DNA of 64,000 nucleotides, from NCBI RefSeq assembly GCF_018119395.1, contig NZ_JAGPWD010000014.1, forward strand, positions 37,353 through 101,352, read 5' to 3'. The notes under the pieces were generated by a model. It worked only from the letters and a program-made list of their open reading frames with translations, was not told where the DNA came from and did no database searches. Numbering within the stretch: the first letter of the stretch is position 1; the number at the start of each line of letters is the position of its first letter. The stretch is from Massilia sp. ZL223 (GTDB taxonomy: Bacteria; Pseudomonadota; Gammaproteobacteria; Burkholderiales; Burkholderiaceae_D). Positions 56,719 to 64,000 of this stretch are shown piece by piece. A program made the position numbers and the translations under genes.

Positions 56719-58575
56719 TCATGCCGCCTCGACCGATCCGGCCAGTTCCTGGATGGCCGACAGCGGCATCGGCCGGCCCAGCAGGTAGCCCTGCGCGTAA
56801 TCGCAGCCGGCGCGCTGCAGCCAGCCCAGCTGGGCGCGGTCTTCCACGCCCTCGGCCACCACGGTCAGGCCGAAGTCGTGGGCCAGGCCGATCACCGCGC
56901 CGGCCAGCATCTGGCCCGATTCCGGCAGCGGCCGCACGAAGCTGCGGTCGATCTTGAGCTGGTTGATCGGGAAGGATTGCAGGTAGGACAGCGAGGAATA
57001 GCCGGTGCCGAAATCGTCGATCGACAGCCGCACGCCCAGCGCGCGCACCGCGTGCATGAATTCGATCGCGGCGCTGCGGTCTTCCATCAGCATGCTTTCG
57101 GTCAGCTCCAGCTCCAGCCGCCCCGGCGGCAGGCCGGTGTGGGACAGGATCTGCTCGAGGTCGCGCACGAAATCCTTCTCGCGGAACTGGCGCGCCGAGA
57201 CGTTCACCGCCACGTGCAGCGGCTCGCCGCAGCGCCGGCCCAGGTCGAGCGCATCGCGGCAGGCGCGCTCCAGCACCCAGCGGCCGATCTCGACGATCAG
57301 CCCGCATTCCTCGGCGATCGGGATGAACTCGTCCGGGCCGATGAAACCGTGCTCCGGATGCATCCAGCGCAGCAGCGCCTCCACCCCCACCAGGCGCTCG
57401 GTGGCGCAGTCGAACTGCGGCTGGTAGAACACCGCCAGGCCCTCGGTATCGAGGGCGCGGCGCAGCTCGCGCTCGAGCCGCGCGCGGCGCTGGGTGGCGT
57501 GCATCATGGCCGGCTGGAATTCGCCCACGCGGTTGCGCCCGCCGCCCTTGGCGTGGTACAGCGCGGCGTCGGCATTGCACATCAATTCGCTCGCGGTCGC
57601 AGCGTCGTGGGGGAAGACGCAGGTGCCGGCGCTGCCGGTCACGATCACTTCAAGGGCGTCCAGCTGGACCGGGCGGCGCAGCGCCTCCATCAGGGCCTCG
57701 GCGATCCCGCGCAGCTCGGCGCTGGAGGCCAGCGTGCGCGCGATCACGATGAATTCGTCGCCGCCGAAGCGGGCCACCAGGTCGCCGGGCCGGGCCGCCG
57801 CGCGCAGGCGCACGCCCACTTCGTGCAGCAGCTGGTCGCCGGCCGCATGGCCGGCGCTGTCGTTGACGACCTTGAAGTTGTCGAGGTCGATCAGGATCAG
57901 GCCGGCGCAGCCGCGCTTGTCCTCGGCCTGGGCCAGGGCCGCGTCCAGCGCTTCCTGGCCGCAGCGCCGGTTCGGCAGGCCGGTGACCGGGTCGGTATAG
58001 GCGAGATAGGCCAGCTTGGCCTCGGCGCGCGCCACGCGCATGCGGCTGCGGCGCGAGATCAATGCGCTGGCCAGCAGGGCGCCGGCCGAGGCCAGGCCGA
58101 ACAGGGCGCCGTAGTTCTGCAGCGCGGTCGAGATGGCGCCGGTTTCGGCGCGCAGCAGCATCCGCCCCAGCGGCCGGCCGCGGTAGACAATCTCCTGCTG
58201 CAGCACCACCGGGCCGAACCAGGCGGGCGCCAGCTGGGCCAGGGTGCCGGGCGCGCTGGTGTTGCTTCGGAAGGCGGCGAATTCGCGTCCGCCCTGGTCG
58301 TAGACGACGGCGTCGACCAGGGCCGGGTCGGCCTTGAAGGCGTTCAGGATGTCGCCCGCCGCTTCGCGGTCGGCGAACATCAGCGGGGCCGAGATGTTCT
58401 CGGCCAGCACTCGGGCGTGGATCCCGACGTCGGCCTGCAGGCCGTGGCGCAGGGTGACGAACTGGTAGGCCAGCAGGGTGCCGCCGACCACGCTCAGGGC
58501 GGCGGCGGCCGCGAGCAGCTGGCCGGCGCCGAGCATGCGCGCCATGCGCGGCAAACGGGTGGCGCCGGGATTCAT
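56719..58575 (-). CDS. CHASE8-like / GGDEF / EAL c-di-GMP turnover protein
   Basis: A 618-residue membrane protein. N-terminal helix 15-40, a CHASE8-type periplasmic sensor (about 42-145: ARVLAENISAPLMFADREAAGDILNAF), a second helix about 150-170, then GGDEF (residues 185-345, RFGGDEF at 269-275, I-site RPGD at 262-265) and EAL (residues 365-610, EALLR from 399, DDFGTGYSSL, AEGVED). Both catalytic motifs look intact, so it could make or degrade c-di-GMP. Its ATG overlaps the yfiR stop (ATGA). In Pseudomonas, the same sensor domain in YfiN is inhibited by periplasmic YfiR. Confidence 0.9.
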   Translation of the reverse strand: MNPGATRLPRMARMLGAGQLLAAAAALSVVGGTLLAYQFVTLRHGLQADVGIHARVLAENISAPLMFADREAAGDILNAFKADPALVDAVVYDQGGREFAAFRSNTSAPGTLAQLAPAWFGPVVLQQEIVYRGRPLGRMLLRAETGAISTALQNYGALFGLASAGALLASALISRRSRMRVARAEAKLAYLAYTDPVTGLPNRRCGQEALDAALAQAEDKRGCAGLILIDLDNFKVVNDSAGHAAGDQLLHEVGVRLRAAARPGDLVARFGGDEFIVIARTLASSAELRGIAEALMEALRRPVQLDALEVIVTGSAGTCVFPHDAATASELMCNADAALYHAKGGGRNRVGEFQPAMMHATQRRARLERELRRALDTEGLAVFYQPQFDCATERLVGVEALLRWMHPEHGFIGPDEFIPIAEECGLIVEIGRWVLERACRDALDLGRRCGEPLHVAVNVSARQFREKDFVRDLEQILSHTGLPPGRLELELTESMLMEDRSAAIEFMHAVRALGVRLSIDDFGTGYSSLSYLQSFPINQLKIDRSFVRPLPESGQMLAGAVIGLAHDFGLTVVAEGVEDRAQLGWLQRAGCDYAQGYLLGRPMPLSAIQELAGSVEAA

Positions 58576-59081
58576 AAGACGTTCCTCGCAAGTCGCAGCA
58601 GTTTCGAGCTCACGCGCAGGCCGCTGCGCGTGGCTTCGCGGGTGTCGACGTCGAAGCGCAGCTGCTCGTCGTCGTCGATCAGGGTGATCGTGGCCGCCGT
58701 CCCGGCATGGGCGCCGGCGGCGGCGCCGTCGCGCACCGTCAGCACACCCGGCGCCGGGAAGGCCTCGGCGGCGCGGCCCAGCACCAGCATGTCGCAGCCG
58801 GCCGCGCCCGGGCGCGCGGCCGCGTCCAGCACCTGCCAGGCGCGCCCGCTCACGGGCTTGCCGTTATAGGCCTGCAGCGCCGGCCACAGCACACTGGCGC
58901 GGTCGGCGCACACGCATAGCGGGGCGCGGGCCCGGCCCTCGGGCCAGGTGGTGAACTGGGCGAAGTTGTAGATGTAGGCGGCCTTCATGTCGACGTCGCG
59001 CACCTGGGCCGGCGCCAGGCAGGGGATGGCCAGCAGGAGGCCTGCCGCCATCAGTGCCAAGCCTGCCGCGCCGCGCCGCAT
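58572..59081 (-). CDS. yfiR: YfiR-family periplasmic regulator (DUF4154)
   Basis: A 169-residue exported protein. Signal peptide 1-25 (LLLAIPCLAPAQA-like). The DUF4154 pattern KAAYIYNFAQFTTWPEG, LCVCADRA, CDMLVLG and DEQLRFDVDTREATRSGLRVSSKLLRLARNVL is present. In Pseudomonas, YfiR represses the diguanylate cyclase YfiN in the periplasm. Here yfiR starts one base after the TonB-dependent receptor stop and overlaps the GGDEF/EAL start, so the three are co-expressed, and the receptor holds the place of the outer-membrane lipoprotein YfiB. Confidence 0.88.
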   Translation of the reverse strand: MRRGAAGLALMAAGLLLAIPCLAPAQVRDVDMKAAYIYNFAQFTTWPEGRARAPLCVCADRASVLWPALQAYNGKPVSGRAWQVLDAAARPGAAGCDMLVLGRAAEAFPAPGVLTVRDGAAAGAHAGTAATITLIDDDEQLRFDVDTREATRSGLRVSSKLLRLARNVL

Positions 59082-59082
59082 C

Positions 59083-61101
59083 TCAGAACCCGAACGCCAG
59101 CTTGGCGTGGTAGGTGCGGCCCTGGCGCTGCAGCGTGTCCTGGACGAAGGCCGGGCCGGCCGGGTCGGCGTAGCGGCGGTCGAACAGGTTGTAGGCGCTC
59201 AGCGACAGGTCGGCGCCGGGCAGCAGGCGCGTGCTCGACAGGGTCAGGTTGGCCACGCAGTAGCCGCCCGCCCGCCCGCGCTCGGCCAGGCGCGCGGACT
59301 GGCACTGGAATTCGCCGCCCAGGCGCGCCTGGTTGTGCAGGAGCGGCAGCACGCCGTTGAGCTTGAGCAGGTGGCGCGGCGAGGCGCGCAGCGGCTGGCC
59401 GGCGCCGTCGACGGCGCGCTGCCAGGTATAGCTGGCGCGCAGGCGCGCCGTGCTGGCGCTGACCTGCTCGGCCGAGGCTTCCAGGCCATGCGCCTCGGCG
59501 CGCTCCATGTTGCGGAAGATGAGCAGGCCGCTGGCCTGGTCCTGCTGCTGCGAGATCAGGTCGCGCATGCGGTAGGTGAACAGCGACAGGCGCGCGTGGC
59601 CGCCGGCGCCGAAGGCGTGCTCGAACACGGTCTCCAGGGTGCGGATGCGCTCCGGCGCCAGGTCCGGATTGGGCAGCTGGCCGCCTTCGTCTTCCACGTG
59701 GTAGTACATCTCGTAGGCGTTCGGCACCCGGAAGGCGGTGCCGTAGATCAGCTTTGCGGTGCTGCCGGGCGCCACCCGGTAGAGCAGGGCCAGGCGCGGA
59801 CTGGTGCTGCGCGCGCCGGTGCTGTGGCGGTCGTGGCGCAGGCTGGCGTTGACCAGCACGCGCTCGCCCAGGCGCAGCTCGTCCTCGACGAACACGCCGC
59901 GCTTGTCGGCCGAGCGGCGCTCGTCCAGCAGCAGGGCGTAGGGCCTTGTGTTGTAGTTGAACAGGTCGCGCCGCGCATCGTGCTCCAGGTCGATCCCGGC
60001 CAGGATCTTGTGGCCGGGGATGCGGGTGAGCGTGGCGTGCAGGTTCAGGCCGGACCAGCGCGCGTGGTCGCCGTCGACGTTGTCCTGTGGGCCGGCATAG
60101 TAATAGTGGCCGAGATAGTCGGCCTTGCCCCACAGCGCCTGGGCGGACAGCGCCAGGCCGGGCGCCAGCGTGCGCGCATAGGCCAGCTGGGCCACGCTGT
60201 GCGCATCCATGGTGCGGTTGGGAGCGCCGAACAGGGTGCCGTAGGACGCGGTGGGCGTGCCCTTGCGGCGGTGGACGTGGTTGGCGGAGAGCGTGAAGCC
60301 GCCATAGCTGGCCTTGAACAGGAACTGGCGCGCCTGTTCGCCGTCGCCTGCGCGCACCACGCCGTGTCCCTGCTCGGGCGTATCGAATTCCGGGTAGTAC
60401 AGGGTCTCGCCCTGGCGCGTCAGGACGCTGGCCGAAAGCAGGATGTCGGCGCCCTGCTGGCCGTGCCAGCCGTAGCTGGTGCGCAGGCGCCGTTCGCCGT
60501 GGCTGCCGGCCGCCAGCGCCATGCGCGGCCCGGCAAGCGCATTGCCGTCGCGGGTGACCACGTTGATCACGCCGAACAGCGCGCTCGACCCGGCCATGGC
60601 CGAACCGGCGCCGGGGATGAACTCGATGCGCTGCACCATGTCCATGTCCACCAGACCTTCGTTGCCCAGCATGGCCTGGTCGTAGACGGCGTCGTTGGTG
60701 CGTACGCCGTCGATCATCAGCACGAAGCGGCTGTTGTAGTCGCCCGGACGCAGGAAGCCGCGCGCGCCCAGGTAGCTGTAGCTGCGGTCGTCCGTGGTAT
60801 ACAGGCCGGGCAGGGAGGCCAGGGCATCGGCCAGGGTGCGCCAGCCGTGGGCGCGGATGTCGTTGGAGCTCAGGACGCTGGCGGCCGCGGGCGCTTCGCT
60901 GATGAGCTGCTCGAATTTCGAGGCGGCCTGGACCACTTTCATGCCCATCAGCGCCTCGAGCGGGACTTCGGCCAGCGCCGGCGGGTCCGTAGCAGCGGCA
61001 GCCGCAGCCGGAACCGTTTCCAGCACGCCCGCCAGCAGGAGGACGGCGGCGGCCGGCACAGGTACTGCCGAGAAGCGAAGGGGACGGACAAGTGAGCGCA
61101 T
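59083..61101 (-). CDS. TonB-dependent outer-membrane receptor
   Basis: A 672-residue gated barrel. The signal peptide is about 1-36; mature residues then give a plug domain (VVQAASKFEQLISEAPAAASVLSSNDIRAHGWRTLADALASLPGLYT, RFVLMIDGVRTND, MVQRIEFIPGAGSAMAG) and a long beta-barrel ending in a Phe (KLAFGF). Substrate unknown: no heme, siderophore or cobalamin marker. Upstream (61102-61275) two direct copies of CTTTTGTCA (61162-61170, 61214-61222) occur 52 bases apart on the plus strand, possible regulator sites. First gene of an operon with yfiR and the CHASE8-like/GGDEF/EAL gene. Confidence 0.9.
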   Translation of the reverse strand: MRSLVRPLRFSAVPVPAAAVLLLAGVLETVPAAAAAATDPPALAEVPLEALMGMKVVQAASKFEQLISEAPAAASVLSSNDIRAHGWRTLADALASLPGLYTTDDRSYSYLGARGFLRPGDYNSRFVLMIDGVRTNDAVYDQAMLGNEGLVDMDMVQRIEFIPGAGSAMAGSSALFGVINVVTRDGNALAGPRMALAAGSHGERRLRTSYGWHGQQGADILLSASVLTRQGETLYYPEFDTPEQGHGVVRAGDGEQARQFLFKASYGGFTLSANHVHRRKGTPTASYGTLFGAPNRTMDAHSVAQLAYARTLAPGLALSAQALWGKADYLGHYYYAGPQDNVDGDHARWSGLNLHATLTRIPGHKILAGIDLEHDARRDLFNYNTRPYALLLDERRSADKRGVFVEDELRLGERVLVNASLRHDRHSTGARSTSPRLALLYRVAPGSTAKLIYGTAFRVPNAYEMYYHVEDEGGQLPNPDLAPERIRTLETVFEHAFGAGGHARLSLFTYRMRDLISQQQDQASGLLIFRNMERAEAHGLEASAEQVSASTARLRASYTWQRAVDGAGQPLRASPRHLLKLNGVLPLLHNQARLGGEFQCQSARLAERGRAGGYCVANLTLSSTRLLPGADLSLSAYNLFDRRYADPAGPAFVQDTLQRQGRTYHAKLAFGF

Positions 61102-61275
61102 ACCACGTCAGCGGCCCGGCTGCGGCGCGCTGCCCGATTTGGTTAGAATTGGTGATATTTCCTTTTGTCAGCAGATGATAACAGAGGGAAATAAAATGGC
61201 ATCGTGTTTACCGCTTTTGTCAATATAAAACAACAAGGCGGCGGCCTCGGTCGTGCGTCCTGGGTGCGGCAGGGA

Positions 61276-63558
61276 TTACGCGCCGGCTTCGGCCTCGGCC
61301 GTCCCGCGCAGCGCCGGCGCCACGTGGCGTGGCAGGTAGATGGTGACGGTGGTGCCCTGGCCCGGCGTGCTCGCCAGGCGGATATGGCCGCCGCTCTGGC
61401 GCACGAAGCCGTGCGCCATCGACAGGCCCAGGCCGGTGCCCTTGCCCTCGGGCTTGGTGGTGAAGAAGGGTTCGAAGGCGCGCTCCATGACTTCGCGCGG
61501 CATGCCCTGGCCGGTGTCGCTGACCTCCACCCGTACGTAGTCGCCCGGTGTCAATTCCGGATCGGCCTGGGCCGCCTCGGCGTCGACCGTCACGTTGGCC
61601 AGGCGCAGGGCGATGGTGCCGGCGCCGTCCATGGCGTCGCGCGCGTTGATCACCAGGTTGAGCAGCACGTTCTCGAGCTGGTTGGGGTCGACCAGGGTCG
61701 GCCACAATTCCGGCGGCGCGCTGCGCTCGACCGTGATGCTGTCGCCGGCCGCGCGCAGCAGCAGGCTGTCGACGCGTTCCAGCAGCTGCGACACGTCGAC
61801 CACGGTCGGATGCAGCGGCTGGCGCCGCGCGAAGGCCAGCAGCTGGCCGGCCAGCTTGGCGCCGCGGTCGACCGCGTCGAGGATGCTGTGCAGGCGCTTC
61901 TTGTTCATCGGCCCTTCGGCGCGCAGCATCAGCTGCACGTTGGCGCTGATGATGTGCAGGATGTTGTTGAAGTCGTGGGCCACGCCGCCGGTGAGCTTGC
62001 CGACCGCCTCCAGCTTCTGGGCCCGCGCCAGGCCTTCGCGCGCTTCGTCCAGGCGCTGCTGGCGCTGCTGCTCGCGCGCCTCGGCTTCGCGCCGCGGCGT
62101 GATGTCGCGCACGAAGACGCTGGCCCCGGCCGCGCCGCCGTCCGGCGGCAGGGCCACCGCCAGTTCGGCCGGCACCCGGCGCCCGCTGGCGTGCAGCACC
62201 TCGGTCTCGACCGGCGGTCCCAGCAGCGCGCAGGGGCCGCCGCGCCGGAAGCCTTCGAAGCCGGCGCGGAAGGCAGCGCGGCGCGGCTCGGGCAGCAGGG
62301 TCTCGACCGGGCGCCCGATGGCGTCGGCGGCGGCCAGGCCGAAGATGCGCGTGGCCTGGGCGTTCCAGTCGGTGATGCGGCCGGCCTCGTCGATGGCCAC
62401 GAAGCCGTCGTAGGCGTTTTCCAGGATCACGCGGATGCGCTGCTGCTCGGCCGCGATGCGGTCGTGCGATTCGCGCAGCTCGTGGGTCATGCCCTCGGCC
62501 AGCTGCAGGGCGCGGCGGCGTTCGGTGGCCAGCAGCCAGACCACCAGGGCCAGCAGGAAGCCCAGGCCGGTGCCGGTCAGCGCGATCAGGAGCGGGCGCG
62601 TGGTGTCCAGGGTCGCCAGCAGCGAGGCGTCGGGACGCATCGCCACCAGCCAGGTACGCCCGCCCATGGCCAGGCGCTGGGTGCGCTCGAAGGGCGCCGG
62701 CCCGCTGCGCGTGGAAGGCGACTGGTAGAGCAGGGCGTCCGGCACGGCCTGCTCCCCGTCGTAGATCGCGATCTCGAGCTGGGGCACGGCGATGCCGCTC
62801 ACTCCGCGCATCAGGTCGTTCATGCGGAAGGGCGCGTACACCCAGCCGGCGATGGCGGCGCGGCGCTGTTCGACGGTGGCCACCGGCATGCCTTTACGGT
62901 AGACCGGCAGGTACATCAGGACCCCGGCCTGGCTGCCGCCCGCGCCTTCCTGCACCAGCACCACCTTGCCGCTGAGGGCGGCCTGGCCGCTGTCGCGGGC
63001 GGCGATCATGGCCGCGCGCCGCACCGGCTCGCTGAACATGTCGTAGCCGAAGGCGCGCAGGTTGCGGCCCGAGAAGGGTTCGATGTGGGCGATCGCGGTA
63101 TAGGTGTCGCGCGGCGTTTCCGGGCTCACGGCGTAGTGCGGAAAGCCTTCGGCGCGCACGCCGCGCTCGTGCACCGCCAAGCCGCCGGGCGGGATGGCGG
63201 TGGCGATCCCGATCGCTTCCAGGCCGGGGAAGTACTGGTCCAGACGCAGCGTGCGGTAGTACTCGGCGAAGTCGGCGCGGCTGAGCGCGACCGAGCCGCG
63301 CAGGTAGCCGCGCGCGCCGCGCAGCACCTGTTCGTAGACCGCCATGCGGCGCTCGATGCTGTAGCCCATGTCGCGGGTGCGGTAGTCGAAGGTCTCGCGC
63401 AGCTGTTCCCAGGCGCTGCGGCGCGCGCTCTCCCAGGCGCTGTAGGTCGCGAACAGCGTCACCAGGAACACGATCATCGCCAGCAGCAGGGGCGCATGGC
63501 CGGAGCCCGGCAGGGGAAGCCGGGAGGCGGGGCTGGCTGTGGGATCGGCTTGGGGCAT
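61276..63558 (-). CDS. CHASE/PAS sensor histidine kinase
   Basis: A 760-residue membrane kinase. A first helix near 25-42 (LLLAMIVFLVTLFATYSAWE), a CHASE-type periplasmic sensor (residues about 60-300: YSIERRMAVYEQVLRGARGYLRGS), a second helix about 330-350 (LLIALTGTGLGFLLALVVWLL), PAS about 385-500 (NAYDGFVAIDEAGRITDWN), HisKA with phospho-His in GGVAHDFNNIL, and HATPase (LLNLVINARDAM, DTGQGM, GKGTGLGLSMAHGFV). The start at 63558 is chosen at MPQADPTASP; an in-frame ATG at 63669 is possible. No response regulator follows in the window, so it looks like an orphan kinase. Its stop lies 174 bases before the receptor start. Confidence 0.88.
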   Translation of the reverse strand: MPQADPTASPASRLPLPGSGHAPLLLAMIVFLVTLFATYSAWESARRSAWEQLRETFDYRTRDMGYSIERRMAVYEQVLRGARGYLRGSVALSRADFAEYYRTLRLDQYFPGLEAIGIATAIPPGGLAVHERGVRAEGFPHYAVSPETPRDTYTAIAHIEPFSGRNLRAFGYDMFSEPVRRAAMIAARDSGQAALSGKVVLVQEGAGGSQAGVLMYLPVYRKGMPVATVEQRRAAIAGWVYAPFRMNDLMRGVSGIAVPQLEIAIYDGEQAVPDALLYQSPSTRSGPAPFERTQRLAMGGRTWLVAMRPDASLLATLDTTRPLLIALTGTGLGFLLALVVWLLATERRRALQLAEGMTHELRESHDRIAAEQQRIRVILENAYDGFVAIDEAGRITDWNAQATRIFGLAAADAIGRPVETLLPEPRRAAFRAGFEGFRRGGPCALLGPPVETEVLHASGRRVPAELAVALPPDGGAAGASVFVRDITPRREAEAREQQRQQRLDEAREGLARAQKLEAVGKLTGGVAHDFNNILHIISANVQLMLRAEGPMNKKRLHSILDAVDRGAKLAGQLLAFARRQPLHPTVVDVSQLLERVDSLLLRAAGDSITVERSAPPELWPTLVDPNQLENVLLNLVINARDAMDGAGTIALRLANVTVDAEAAQADPELTPGDYVRVEVSDTGQGMPREVMERAFEPFFTTKPEGKGTGLGLSMAHGFVRQSGGHIRLASTPGQGTTVTIYLPRHVAPALRGTAEAEAGA

Positions 63559-63736
63559 CAGGCTGGCGGCATCGATAAGCGCACGCGGGCGGGCCGTGGC
63601 GGAAGAGTTAGTCGGAAACGCGCGGATTTGGTTAGCATACGCAAGCTCGTACCGACGGGGCGCACGCAAGTTTCGTGTTTAACAATGAAGTATTATGACA
63701 GCATGTTTACGCAATGCAACTTTTTGAGATGAAACG

Positions 63737-63919
63737 ATGCGCGCTGCAGGGCGCGCCGGCGCAGGCGCGCGCATGATGGCGGCCCTGCCTCCCGCGCTGC
63801 GGCGCCACTGGCCGCTGGCCGGCCTGGCGGCCGGGCTTGTGCTCGGCCTGCTGTGGGGCGCGCTGGCCCCGCTCGGCGGCGGCAGCCACGAGCTGCTGCT
63901 CGAAGTGCCGCGCGGCGCC
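63737..63919 (+). CDS. Start of an unidentified membrane-anchored protein, end lost at the contig edge
   Basis: An open frame beginning at ATG 63737 with a hydrophobic N-terminal segment (LAGLAAGLVLGLLWGALAPL) followed by GSHELLLEVPRGA. This looks like a signal anchor or signal peptide and the first strand of a beta-rich exported domain, but there is too little to assign a family. ATG 63773 is another possible start. Sequence after about 63919 is unreliable homopolymer, so neither frame nor length can be followed. Divergent from the histidine kinase. Confidence 0.45.
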
Positions 63920-64000
63920 GGGGGGGGGGGGGCCGCCCCGGCCCGGGGGCCCGGGGGGGGGGGGGGGGCGGGGGGGGGGGGCCGCCCCCCCCGCCCCCCC
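63919..64000. other. Low-complexity G/C homopolymer tail, probable sequencing artefact
   Basis: From about 63919 the sequence turns into runs of G and C only, with almost no A or T for 80 bases. This is characteristic of low-quality read ends and not of a biological repeat. It should be excluded from analysis. Confidence 0.85.

Overview
The window is GC-rich, densely coded bacterial chromosome. It most likely comes from a betaproteobacterium of the Oxalobacteraceae (Massilia/Telluria-like). This is inferred from gene content (rpsU-yqeY-dnaG-rpoD operon, mutL-miaA, tsaE-amiC, DctS/DctR-like regulators beside a TRAP binding protein, a PEP-CTERM protein, YfiR/diguanylate cyclase modules) and from the extreme GC preference at third codon positions; no 16S gene is present. 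The right end dissolves into G/C homopolymers from about 63919, so it is probably a low-quality contig end. No phage, insertion sequence, integrase of a mobile element or CRISPR array was seen.

Layout. 1-7.5 kb: a truncated Kef-type antiporter, then a TetR regulator divergent from a thiolase / acyl-CoA dehydrogenase / alpha-methylacyl-CoA racemase operon (probably branched or isoprenoid acyl-CoA breakdown) with a paired palindromic operator between them, then small conserved proteins. 7.6-20.3 kb: a metzincin-type protease, two identical tRNA-Met genes each with its own terminator, rlpA, mutL-miaA, a cyclophilin, DedA, an alpha-carbonic anhydrase, tsaE-amiC-yeaD, queG. 20.4-24.1 kb: a FixJ-type regulator and DctS-like kinase divergent from a lone TRAP substrate-binding protein. 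24.1-33.7 kb: a candidate small RNA, ogt-xerD, two unrelated-looking EEP-family hydrolases, ybaK, plsY, a FrnE-type oxidoreductase, tsaD, aroG, ybiB.

34.1-38.8 kb is an accessory surface locus: two DUF4402 secreted proteins, a PapD-like chaperone and an usher-like outer-membrane protein, behind a long AT-rich control region. 40.1-45.7 kb is the macromolecular synthesis operon (rpsU, yqeY, dnaG, rpoD) with a structured rpoD leader, a large terminator, and a CAT-anticodon tRNA that carries tRNA-Ile2 identity pairs. 46-48.6 kb has an orphan trio of TadG/TadE-like pseudopilin-type proteins. 48.6-56.7 kb holds katG, an enolase-superfamily enzyme, an endonuclease III-like glycosylase, a PEP-CTERM protein, RNase Z and a PEP-mutase-family enzyme.

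56.7-63.6 kb is a signalling block on the minus strand: TonB-dependent receptor, YfiR and a CHASE8-like/GGDEF/EAL protein with overlapping or nearly touching ends, preceded by a CHASE/PAS histidine kinase. This looks like an outer-membrane-to-c-di-GMP relay.

Two families of palindromic intergenic repeats recur. Family A is at 12822-12955, 15934-16039 and 41031-41112. Family B is at 7450-7486 and 31457-31551, and one B copy supplies the stop codon of aroG.
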